Origin: an uncultured Bacteroidales bacterium
Lineage (GTDB): Bacteria > Bacteroidota > Bacteroidia > Bacteroidales > FEN-979
DNA length: 64,000 bases
NCBI GenBank assembly: GCA_903903985.1
Contig: CAIVAT010000190.1
Span: forward strand, 48,405 to 112,404
Reading direction: 5' to 3'
This document shows positions 54,020 to 61,751 of the stretch, piece after piece. Position numbers and translations under genes: made by a program. The notes below the pieces were generated by a model that saw only the letters and a list, made by a program, of their open reading frames with translations, searched no databases and had not been told where the DNA came from. Each line of letters begins with the position of its first letter. Position 1 is the stretch's first letter.

Positions 54020-54352
54020 TCATCCCATCCTTCCAACAATCTTCTCGACAGATCCGATCAGGTCCTGCCAATCGGTTTTTAGTACCGACAAGGCTTTTCG
54101 TCCCGGTTCGGTAATTTGGTGATATTTGCGCGGAGGCCCTGATTTGGACTCCTCCCATCGATATACGGTAAGTCCGTCGTTTTTCAGCCTTGTCAGCAAA
54201 GGGTACAAGGTTCCTTCGACAACAATAAGTCTGGCTTCTTTCAACTTCGTGATGATGTCGGAAGCATATGCGTCCTGCTCTGCTATGATCGCCAGGATAC
54301 AGAGTTCAAGAACTCCTTTTCGCATCTGGGCATTTTGATTTTCTGTGTTCAT
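54020..54352 (-). CDS. PadR-family transcriptional regulator
   Basis: 110 residues. The winged-helix pattern is QMRKGVLELCILAIIAEQDA, then SDIITKLKEARLIVVEGTLYPLLTRLKNDGLTVYRWEES and GPPRKYHQITEPGRKALSVL, typical of the short PadR-s1 group. The start at 54352 (MNTENQNAQMRKG) is preferred; the ATG at 54325 is an alternative. It lies upstream of the PspC gene in the same direction and its own operator-like repeats precede it, so autoregulation of the operon is likely. Confidence 0.93.
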   Translation of the reverse strand: MNTENQNAQMRKGVLELCILAIIAEQDAYASDIITKLKEARLIVVEGTLYPLLTRLKNDGLTVYRWEESKSGPPRKYHQITEPGRKALSVLKTDWQDLIGSVEKIVGRMG

Positions 54353-54356
54353 GGGG

Positions 54357-54399
54357 CAAATATAATATGTATTTTAGTACTATGCAATACATGGTACTA
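54357..54399 (-). promoter_or_regulatory. PadR promoter and putative operator
   Basis: Minus-strand TATATTTG (54364-54357) matches TAnnTTTG and ends only 4 nt before the ATG at 54352, so the mRNA could be nearly leaderless. Upstream are two overlapping inverted repeats: ATGTATT (54367-54373) with AATACAT (54386-54392), and TAGTAC (54375-54380) with GTACTA (54394-54399). The first fits the ATGT-spacer-ACAT pattern of PadR sites. Confidence 0.6.
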
Positions 54400-54530
54400 T
54401 AATTTATGAATATTTAACATTTGCGGACAGGTAGGCAGGGGATAGAAGGGGTTGGCGGAATGGGGAATTGCGATTTTTTTTCAGATTTCGGTATTACCTT
54501 TTCGGTTTTTTCGGATTAAGCAATAAAAAC

Positions 54531-54914
54531 ATGAAAACGCACAAGGATCTCGATGTCTGGAAAGGCAGTATGACTATGGTAAAGGAAGTTTACAAACTAA
54601 CTTCTGCCTTCCCAAAAACTGAAATGCATGGATTGACGGATCAAATCAGGAGGGTAGCCGTTTCGGTACCGGCAAACATCAGTAAAGGTTCTGCAAGAAA
54701 TAACACGAGGGAGTTCAACCATTTTCTGAGGAAATCGTTGGGAAGACTTGCCAAACTCGAAACCTTATTAATGATCGCAATTGACCTTGAAAACTTATCA
54801 CCGGAAGACTGTAAACCTCTTTTTGAAAAAACAAATATGATCATTGTCCAACTAAGCAACCTGATGAAAGTACTTGAAATTAAAATTCAATTCAATGACC
54901 AAATCCAACAGTGA
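54531..54914 (+). CDS. Four-helix-bundle protein (23S rRNA intervening-sequence protein family)
   Basis: 127 residues from the ATG at 54531 (MKTHKDLDVWKGSMTMVKEV). The pattern LDVWK-x4-V-x4-Y-x-L-T-x-x-FP, then LTDQIRRVAVSVPANISKGSA and EFNHFLRKSLGRLAKLETLLMIA, is the avd/S23-like four-helix-bundle family, named for proteins coded by 23S rRNA insertions but common as stand-alone genes in Bacteroidota. Its role is not known. It lies between the divergent PadR gene and sufE. Confidence 0.92.
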   Translation: MKTHKDLDVWKGSMTMVKEVYKLTSAFPKTEMHGLTDQIRRVAVSVPANISKGSARNNTREFNHFLRKSLGRLAKLETLLMIAIDLENLSPEDCKPLFEKTNMIIVQLSNLMKVLEIKIQFNDQIQQ

Positions 54915-54950
54915 ACGCATCCGGCTGTCCGCTCGTCCACCCGTTTTCCT

Positions 54951-54958
54951 TACCTTTG
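54951..54958 (+). promoter_or_regulatory. Putative -7 element of sufE
   Basis: TACCTTTG (TAnnTTTG), 19 nt before the sufE ATG at 54978. The -33 region is weak. Confidence 0.5.
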
Positions 54959-54977
54959 CCATCCTAAACCTCCACCC

Positions 54978-55403
54978 ATGACCATCCCCGAAGCCGAATC
55001 CCAGATCATCAGTGAGTTCTCTATGTTTGATGACTGGATGGATAAATACAACTTCCTGATAGAACTTGGTAAAACCCTGCCGGTCATCGATGACCAGTTT
55101 AAAACAGATCAATACCTGATCACCGGATGCCAGTCGAAGGTTTGGCTTCATGCAGCCATGAAAGATGGCCGGGTCATTTTCACGGGCGACAGCGATGCCA
55201 TCATTACCAAAGGCATTGTGAACCTGCTGATTCGGGTGCTGTCGGATCAATCCCCGGAGGATATCATCAACGCCAAACTGGAATTCATCGACCAGATTGG
55301 CCTGCAGGAACACCTGTCGCCCACCCGCAGCAACGGGCTTTCAGCGATGATGAAGCAGATGAAGTTGTATGCGATGGTGTTTAAAATGAAGGGGGCCTCA
55401 TAA
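54978..55403 (+). CDS. sufE: SufE sulfur-transfer protein
   Basis: 141 residues. The motif ITGCQSKVWLHA holds the conserved Cys that accepts persulfide sulfur from SufS. GKTLPVIDDQFKTDQYL near 30-46 and ALIVNLLIRVLS-like helices (KGIVNLLIRVLSDQSPEDII) fit the family, as does the ending HLSPTRSNGLSAMMKQMKLYA. It activates SufS and passes sulfur to SufB. It is not near the other suf genes (sufS at 50953, sufBCD at 20237-24001). Confidence 0.95.
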   Translation: MTIPEAESQIISEFSMFDDWMDKYNFLIELGKTLPVIDDQFKTDQYLITGCQSKVWLHAAMKDGRVIFTGDSDAIITKGIVNLLIRVLSDQSPEDIINAKLEFIDQIGLQEHLSPTRSNGLSAMMKQMKLYAMVFKMKGAS

Positions 55404-55666
55404 ACTAATAAGGTCTTTCCTTGCTCCTATACTCAACCGGGTATTCTGGGAAACCCACCGGGCTACTCCAGTCGTTCTGCTCCCATCGGGCTAATCCAGA
55501 CATGTTTGTCTCACCGGGCTGAAGCCCGGCGTTGAGATATTGTTTACCGTGATTTACACAGTGCTGCACTGAAGTGCAGCCAGAACTGTTTTTACATTTT
55601 ATTAACAATAAATGTCTTGTCGTATTACCTTTTGAGGGAAATCCTGATTAAGCATAAAAAAAGGAT
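55404..55666. repeat. REP-like palindromes upstream of the HUH transposase gene
   Basis: Two perfect palindromes: CCGGGCTGAAGCCCGG at 55514-55529 and GCTGCACTGAAGTGCAGC at 55563-55580. Both have the core CT-GA-AG. Two decayed half copies (ACCGGGCTACTCC near 55457, ATCGGGCTAATCC near 55484) precede them. No gene was recognised between sufE and the transposase. Confidence 0.75.
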
Positions 55667-56098
55667 ATGTCATATGTTAAAATCTGGGTGCATGCAGTCT
55701 GGGGAACAAAGAAAAAACAACCGTTTCTTGTTGGTGATTTTAAAACAGAAACCCTGAAACACATCGTTGAAAACGCAGAAGAAAAAGGCATAGAAATCTG
55801 CTGTGTCAATTGCTGGGTTGATCATGTCCATTGCCTCATCAGGCTTGGCCCTGACCAATCTATTGCCGGTGTCATCAAAATGGTTAAAGGAGAGTTTTCC
55901 CGCTGGGCCAATCAAAACAAGCTGACAAAGAAAAGATTTAGCTGGGCAAGGGAATATTATGCCTGCTCGGTGAGTGAAGGAAATTTGCGAAAGGTGAAAC
56001 ATTATATCCTAAACCAGGAGCGGCATCACTCGAAACGAACATTTCAGCAGGAAGTGGCTGCCTATTTTGAGGAACATGCCACCAACGCGTCAATTTGA
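55667..56098 (+). CDS. HUH/Y1 transposase, IS200/RAYT-like, single ORF
   Basis: 143 residues of the transposase_17 type. The metal-binding HUH motif is HVH at 53-55 (VDHVHCLIRL). The catalytic Tyr is Tyr113 in KHYILNQERHH, with Gln117 four residues later as in IS200-family TnpA. A typical REYYACSVSEGN segment (95-106) precedes it. No tnpB is adjacent. Both flanks hold REP-like palindromes, so the protein is best seen as a REP-associated tyrosine transposase, though a lone IS200-like element is an alternative. All key residues are present, so it may be active. Confidence 0.88.
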   Translation: MSYVKIWVHAVWGTKKKQPFLVGDFKTETLKHIVENAEEKGIEICCVNCWVDHVHCLIRLGPDQSIAGVIKMVKGEFSRWANQNKLTKKRFSWAREYYACSVSEGNLRKVKHYILNQERHHSKRTFQQEVAAYFEEHATNASI

Positions 56099-56099
56099 C

Positions 56100-56926
56100 C
56101 GTGGACTTTAGTCCACGATATGGCAATATGGCAAGGGTGGACATCTCCAACCCCATGATTCATCATGGGGCTTGAGAGCGTCTGCCAAATCAAAACCTTC
56201 TATGCTTCAGCCCGGGCTTGGACTTGGACCGGCAAATCAAGTTACGCGACAAAGCTAACGAGGCGGCATGGTCCTTTACAACCTGACAGGGTGTATGTGA
56301 TGATCCGGTACTCCATGCGGCCAGATGGGGTTCAAGATCCGGTGAGGCACCCCATGCTGAAGCATGGGGTTAGGCTGGCGCGGGACAGACGTGAAAAGAG
56401 GCGCGGACTGAAGTCCGCGGATGAAGAACATCTCCCCAACGTATCAACTTGACCGTGGACTTTAGTCCACGAAACATGCTCGCAACGGTAGACATCTCCA
56501 GCCCCATGCTTCAGCATGGGGCCTGGGAGCAGCTGCCGAATCAGAAACTTCCATGCTTCAGCATGGAGCTCATGGAGATTCTACCGAATCAGGTGCTTCC
56601 ATTTTCAAGCATGGAGTCTGGTGATGAGGTATACTCCCTATTCCGCCTGAAAGGGTGCATGAGAGGGTCCGGCACCCCATGCTGAAGCATGGAGTTATGC
56701 CTGGCGGGGACAGACTTGCAATGGAACGCGGACTAAAGTCCACGAATGAGGACCATCTACCCGCCACATCCACCTGACCGTGGACTTTAGTCCACGATAT
56801 GCAAGATGGCAGCGGTAGACCTCTCCAACCCCATGCTTCAGCATGGGGCCCAAGAGCGTCTGCTGAAGCATGGGGTTAGCCTGGCATGGGACAGGCTTGC
56901 AATGAGGCGCGGACTGAAGTCCGCGG
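56100..56926. repeat. REP-like palindrome array in tandem 354- and 325-bp composite units
   Basis: About 830 nt without a gene. Palindromes with 16- to 20-nt length: CGTGGACTTTAGTCCACG at 56100-56117, 56454-56471 and 56779-56796; CCCCATGCTTCAGCATGGGG at 56502-56521 and 56829-56848; a variant at 56151-56170; CCCCATGCTGAAGCATGGGG at 56350-56369; CCATGCTGAAGCATGG at 56677-56692; CGCGGACTGAAGTCCGCG at 56402-56419 and 56908-56925; an imperfect copy at 56727-56744; and TCCATGCTTCAGCATGGA at 56550-56567. Heads start at 56100, 56454 and 56779, so units are 354 and 325 bp plus a shortened third. Confidence 0.85.
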
Positions 56927-56998
56927 AGGTTAACGAATGGACAATATGGTTGACACGGATTATTTGCCCGCCATCGGTTCATTTTTGTCTGGCAACCA

Positions 56999-58927
56999 TC
57001 AATCCTTTACACAGCGTAGCGTAAGACCACTCGCCTTATTACTTGCGTCTGAACCGCAATAACTATTGTAAAAGAGCAGGTCATTGCCGTTACTTACATT
57101 ATTCTGCGTGCTGCTCCAGGGGGATCCGTAGGAACCTCGCGACATCAAAGAACCAGCGGCGGAAAGGTAACCTGCTGTATGCAATTTTAAACCGGAATTC
57201 CAGGGACCGTTCCAGTTTGTCCAGGCTCCGCCTGCATCTACATTGAGCCATTCGGAATAAGTGGGAATGCGCCAACCGGATCCAAGTTCAATGGTACATG
57301 GGTCGTTGCCAGTTGTCCAGTTTGAAGATTCGCTGATACTGGTTATCCATGTGGTATTTGGTGTGCGGGTAGTCCCATCATGTTTGTAACCTTGTTTACG
57401 GTTAAACTGCCAGTACCAGCCGGCAGAGGCTTCCGTTGCATCGTTTACAGCGGTGCCCTGGTGGTCGGCGCCCAGGTTGCTGGTGATCCAGCATTTTGCA
57501 AGTTCTCCGGGTATATTTGTAACAATGCCATAGATGACCGTTTTAGTAACCGGGGATACGGATCCTGCTACATGATTAATTGTGATGGTAGACCCGCATG
57601 TTGAAAGGCATGCAGAAGTTGTTTGATTAATGTTAATTGCAGTGGAATTGCCACAATTACTATATGCCCATGCATATCGTGTATAAGCAGTATTGCATGT
57701 AAGCCCGGTTTCAGTTTTCGAAGTCGCCGTGCTCATGTCGGTGGCTGTTGCATAGTTGTTTGTTGTACTCCATTTATATCCTGTGGCGCCAGTTACAATA
57801 TTCCAGTTCCAGATGATCTGGGTAGCTGACGGAACATGCGTTCCTGCAGTGGGTGATGCTGGCGGATTCAGTGATGTTGACTGAGTAAGTGTGACAGAGG
57901 TGGAGTTCCCGCAGGCACTGTACGCCCATACATATCGTGTATAGGCAGTGTTGCAAGTAAGTCCGGTTTCAGTTTTCATTATAGCCGTGCCCATGTCGGT
58001 GGCAGTTGAATAGCTGTTCGTTGTGCTCCATTTGTATCCAGTGGCACCAGATACTGTATTCCAGTTCCAAATGATCCGTGTAGTTGAAGGTACATGTGTT
58101 CCGGCAGTGGGTGATGCCGGCGGATTCAGTGACGTTGACTGAGTAAGTGTGACAGCGGTGGAGTTCCCACAGGCACTATACGCCCAGGCATATCGTGTAT
58201 AAGCGGTATTGCAGGTAAGCCCGGTTTCGGTGTTTGTGGTCGCCGTACCCATGTCGGTGGCTGTTGAATAGTTGTTTGTTTTGCTCCATTTATATCCCGT
58301 GGCACCGAATACCGTATTCCAGTTCCAGATGATCTGTGTTGGTGAAGGTATATTTGTGCCTTCTGTTGGAGCCGGAGAAAATGGTGATTGAGTGGTTGTT
58401 TCTGATAATTCGCATGGGTAAGAAAATCCACAATCATTGAAAGCCCAGACATACCTTCTATAGGTCGTCAAACAGGTAAGCCCTGTTTCCATGTTTGAAG
58501 TTACTGTTCCTATATAGTTGGAGGTATTGATGTCATTAACCGTATTCCAAAAATAGCCAAGGGCTATGGGTACTGAATTCCAATTCCAGATGATCTGGTT
58601 TGCGGATGGAGTGTGACTTCCGGACGATGGCGAATACGGCTCATAACATATAAGATAAATCATGTTCCATTTTCCGCCTTCATATACTGAAATTCCTGCT
58701 GTTCCATCCGTATTGCAATTTGTGCAATATATCATTAATCCTTCAGATGGATCCAAAATGGCATTGCGCTGCTCAAAGGTCATCCGGGGAGGCAGGAACC
58801 CTTTGTTGATGAAACTGACATCCAGCCCGGCAGAGGGATCGGGGAAACTGTTATCTGTTTTAATCCCAACTTGTGCAATCGCACTGATACCAGTTACGAC
58901 CATTACGATTAAGAGGAAGCGTTTCAT
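56999..58927 (-). CDS. FISUMP-domain secreted surface protein, paralog 1
   Basis: 642 residues with signal peptide MKRFLLIVMVVTGISAIAQ. An N-terminal module (about 20-95) has PDPSAGLDVSFINKGFLPPR and a CTNCNTDGT motif. Four Fn3-like repeats of about 85 residues follow (each with IIWNWN and GLTCNTAYTRY). The C-terminal 200 residues are the FISUMP domain (Fibrobacter succinogenes major paralogous type): CWITSNLGADHQG, ASAGWYWQFNRKQGYKHDGT, GSGWRIPTYSEWLNVD, and the terminal LTLRCVKD. No T9SS sorting signal is seen. A second paralog lies just upstream at 59004-60881. The function is unknown; such proteins are cell-surface in several gut and environmental bacteria. Confidence 0.88.
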   Translation of the reverse strand: MKRFLLIVMVVTGISAIAQVGIKTDNSFPDPSAGLDVSFINKGFLPPRMTFEQRNAILDPSEGLMIYCTNCNTDGTAGISVYEGGKWNMIYLICYEPYSPSSGSHTPSANQIIWNWNSVPIALGYFWNTVNDINTSNYIGTVTSNMETGLTCLTTYRRYVWAFNDCGFSYPCELSETTTQSPFSPAPTEGTNIPSPTQIIWNWNTVFGATGYKWSKTNNYSTATDMGTATTNTETGLTCNTAYTRYAWAYSACGNSTAVTLTQSTSLNPPASPTAGTHVPSTTRIIWNWNTVSGATGYKWSTTNSYSTATDMGTAIMKTETGLTCNTAYTRYVWAYSACGNSTSVTLTQSTSLNPPASPTAGTHVPSATQIIWNWNIVTGATGYKWSTTNNYATATDMSTATSKTETGLTCNTAYTRYAWAYSNCGNSTAININQTTSACLSTCGSTITINHVAGSVSPVTKTVIYGIVTNIPGELAKCWITSNLGADHQGTAVNDATEASAGWYWQFNRKQGYKHDGTTRTPNTTWITSISESSNWTTGNDPCTIELGSGWRIPTYSEWLNVDAGGAWTNWNGPWNSGLKLHTAGYLSAAGSLMSRGSYGSPWSSTQNNVSNGNDLLFYNSYCGSDASNKASGLTLRCVKD

Positions 58928-59003
58928 AAAATTATAACATTCTGATTATTAGGTAACCCTATTCCTATTATAACAATCTGATCTGATACCAACCTGGTCA
59001 TTA

Positions 59004-60881
59004 TTAGTCTCTGATACAACGCAAAGGCCAGCCGTCTGACTTGAAAGAAGCATTCCCCATATTACTGTGAGCATTGTTGGAGGAAAGAATCCAGCTGTTT
59101 GTGGAGCTTACTTGTGTACTACTATAGTTTCCGCATTGTGAGCCACGGAGTTGAATCGATCCATCATAACCATTGAGAAACCCGGCAGCATGTAATTTCA
59201 ATGCAGATCCATAAGTGTCGTTCCAGTTGGTCCAGCCTCCGATATTGTCGACATTGTACCACTCAGTATAGGTTGGGATACGCCATGCAACACCAAGTTC
59301 TATCCAACATGGATCGTTGGCAGCTTGCCAGTTAAGGTTTTCATTTATATTATTTATCCAGATGGTATTTGGGGTCCTGTTTGTCCCATCATGTTTGTAC
59401 CCCTGTTTAAGGTTAAATTGCCAATACCAGCCTGCAGAAGCTTCACTATTATCATCGACTGCGGTTGCCTGATGATCGGCGCCCAAATTGCTCGTAATCC
59501 AGCATTTTGTTGGTTCGCCGGGAATGTTGGAAACCGTGCCATAAGTTATAGTTTTATCAACTGGAGCCACAAAACCCGCCAAGTGATTTATGGTGATTGG
59601 ATTACCACATGAATTAAATGCCGAATAGCTTATATTGTCGATACAAACTTGTCCCGAATTTACTGACTGCTGCTTAAAATCTAGAATGAAATTTCCAACA
59701 GTGTTCACTGTGATCGGCCCTGAATTTTTAATTATACTTTGTTCACCAGACGTTGTTGCAGTGTATACCAGGTTTCCATTAACAAATACATCTAGGGAAA
59801 CACCCGTAGCGAAAACCTGTTTGTAATCGAAACTTAGTGTTCCACAACCGTTGGAAATTGTTCCCGATGATACCTCAGCTAATGGTGTACGTGCTTTCCC
59901 AAGGGTAGGTGAAGGTGATATGATTACTGAATCTCCGCGACATTGGAAATATGACCAGGATGATCCATCCTGACCTAAAAACGTGCCGTTATTGTATGTG
60001 CTGGACGTTTCCGGATAATTGTTGAAGTTTTCTATTTCAGACAAGACGGGGCAATAAGAGGTGGTTTGTGATAATAATACTGTAGAGGAATGTCCACAAT
60101 TGTTGTATGCCCATGCATTTCTTGTGTAGGCGGTATTGCACGTCAGCCCGGTTTCCGTTTTGTTGTTTGCGACTCCCAGATCTATTGCTGTTTTATAATT
60201 GTCGATAGTATTCCATTTATATCCTGTCGCTTCCGCGACAGGTGTCCAGTTCCAAACGATCTGGCAACTTGACGGGACATGTGTTCCCTCTGCCGGAGCC
60301 GGAGAAAAAGGAACTTGGGAAGTTGTTTGTGATATTTCGCCTGCATACGATTCTCCACAATCGTTGTATGCCCAGATATATCTGGTATAAGTTGTCCAGC
60401 AGGTAAGTCCTGTTTCGGTTTTTGATGTTGAAGGTCCCACATCAATTGCACTGATAAAATCAGGATCTGTATTCCATTTATAACCACTTGCAATGGGTAC
60501 AGCGCTCCAGTTCCAGATAATCTGGTTTACATCAGGTATATGAGTCCCGGGTTCAGGGGTGTTGGGTGGATAACAATTGTGATACACCATTTTCCATCTT
60601 CCACCCTGAAATACGGATACCCCTCCTGTTCCGTCCGGATTACAATTTGTGCAATAGACGATGAGTCCTTCAGCAGGATTCTCAATGGCATTCCGCTGTT
60701 CAAACGTCATCCTGGGCGGTAAAAATCCCTTGTTGGTGAATTTCACATCCAACCCGGCGGAAGGGTCAGGCGGACTGCCATCGGCATTGATGGAAACCTG
60801 TCCCGAAACCGGAAAACTGACCAGGATAAAAAAGCAACACCAGCAGGAAAGGTAAAAGAACTTTGATTTCATGGGCTTCAT
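59004..60881 (-). CDS. FISUMP-domain secreted surface protein, paralog 2
   Basis: 625 residues from the ATG at 60881 (MKPMKSKFFYLSCWCCFFIL, signal peptide ending near VSGQ); a further in-frame ATG at 60872 is possible. The N-terminal module (PDPSAGLDVKFTNKGFLPPR) matches paralog 1 closely. Only two Fn3-like repeats are present. In their place a beta-sandwich segment (about 275-430, NGCGTLSFDYKQVFATGVSL) occurs, as in MAM/concanavalin-like domains. The C-terminal FISUMP domain (CWITSNLGADHQATAVDDNS to PLRCIRD) follows. The two paralogs thus share ends but differ in the middle. No T9SS sorting signal is seen. Confidence 0.87.
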   Translation of the reverse strand: MKPMKSKFFYLSCWCCFFILVSFPVSGQVSINADGSPPDPSAGLDVKFTNKGFLPPRMTFEQRNAIENPAEGLIVYCTNCNPDGTGGVSVFQGGRWKMVYHNCYPPNTPEPGTHIPDVNQIIWNWSAVPIASGYKWNTDPDFISAIDVGPSTSKTETGLTCWTTYTRYIWAYNDCGESYAGEISQTTSQVPFSPAPAEGTHVPSSCQIVWNWTPVAEATGYKWNTIDNYKTAIDLGVANNKTETGLTCNTAYTRNAWAYNNCGHSSTVLLSQTTSYCPVLSEIENFNNYPETSSTYNNGTFLGQDGSSWSYFQCRGDSVIISPSPTLGKARTPLAEVSSGTISNGCGTLSFDYKQVFATGVSLDVFVNGNLVYTATTSGEQSIIKNSGPITVNTVGNFILDFKQQSVNSGQVCIDNISYSAFNSCGNPITINHLAGFVAPVDKTITYGTVSNIPGEPTKCWITSNLGADHQATAVDDNSEASAGWYWQFNLKQGYKHDGTNRTPNTIWINNINENLNWQAANDPCWIELGVAWRIPTYTEWYNVDNIGGWTNWNDTYGSALKLHAAGFLNGYDGSIQLRGSQCGNYSSTQVSSTNSWILSSNNAHSNMGNASFKSDGWPLRCIRD

Positions 60882-60919
60882 TTTTCTGAAAATTAATCCA
60901 AAATCCCATGAGGTAAACA

Positions 60920-60950
60920 AAAAGGCACACCTGTTGCAGGAAGACCTTTT
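60920..60950 (-). terminator. Terminator of the LytTR/kinase operon
   Basis: On the minus strand AAAGG...CCTG and CAGG...CCTTT pair around a CAA loop with a 4-nt internal mismatch, followed by TTTTTG. It lies between the regulator stop (60993) and the FISUMP paralog 2 start (60881). Confidence 0.5.
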
Positions 60951-60992
60951 TTTTGAAATAAAGGGGCCGTTTATTTGTAGGAAATGCTTAGC

Positions 60993-61751
60993 TTACAACC
61001 GGTTCTCCAACTCACGCAAATGGTTGAGGGGAATATGAAAGGTCAGCTCCCGGTCTTCGGTTTTGATGAGACATTGCCTTTTTTTCCTGTCGACGGAGAC
61101 CAGGAATGAGAGATTGATCAGGATGGACCGGCTGATCCGGCAGAATTTCCGAGGATCGAGCAGCGCTAGGACTTTGCCGATGTTCATGGAAACAACGATC
61201 TTTTTGTTGTTGGGGAAATGGAGATCAGTGTAATTCCAGTCGGCTTCACAGTAAATGATCCCGGATGGATCGACCATGGTAAACCCGTTCTGGGTGTTGA
61301 ACCGGATTTTTTTTTCGGGAGTGATGCATTCCAGCAGGTTGTCGATTTTTGCCGCTAAAACCGTATCACTTTTTTCAGTGGTGTACCGGAGGATGGTCGT
61401 TCTGAATTCTTCCTTGTCGATGGGCTTTACAAGGTAATCAAATGCCGAAGCTTTGAATGCCTGAACAGCGTACCGGTTAAAAGCCGTCACAAAGATGATA
61501 TGGGGAGGCCGGGCATATTGTTTCAGTTCGGCGATCAAGTCAAAGCCCGATTTGCCGGGCATCTCGATGTCGAGAAAGATCAGCCCGGGCTGATGCTGAA
61601 GGATCGCCTTCAAAGCCTCATCAGCCGATTTGCATTGCGATACTATTTCAAATCCGGGATAATCCTTCAGGAATTCGGCAACCATGTGGCGGCCGTCATC
61701 CTCATCGTCAATGATCATGCAGGTAACTTTTTCAGCCACGGATGTTCTCAT
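60993..61751 (-). CDS. LytTR-family response regulator
   Basis: 252 residues from the ATG at 61751. The receiver domain (1-125) has the acidic pair IIDDEDD and the phospho-acceptor Asp61 in GLIFLDIEMPGKSGF, the conserved Thr/Lys positions in IIFVTAFN and YLVKPIDKEEF. A LytTR DNA-binding domain (about 150-250) ends the protein (CEADWNYTDLHFPNNKKIVV, FCRISRSILINLSFL). It starts within the kinase gene end (20-nt overlap, translational coupling likely). It probably regulates the nearby surface-protein genes, but no target is proven. Confidence 0.95.
   Translation of the reverse strand: MRTSVAEKVTCMIIDDEDDGRHMVAEFLKDYPGFEIVSQCKSADEALKAILQHQPGLIFLDIEMPGKSGFDLIAELKQYARPPHIIFVTAFNRYAVQAFKASAFDYLVKPIDKEEFRTTILRYTTEKSDTVLAAKIDNLLECITPEKKIRFNTQNGFTMVDPSGIIYCEADWNYTDLHFPNNKKIVVSMNIGKVLALLDPRKFCRISRSILINLSFLVSVDRKKRQCLIKTEDRELTFHIPLNHLRELENRL

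Noticed and set aside
56100..56926. CRISPR array or short protein-coding genes in the palindrome array
   Set aside because: Repeats are palindromes with unequal gaps and no unique spacers of constant length; the short readings across them have no codon pattern.
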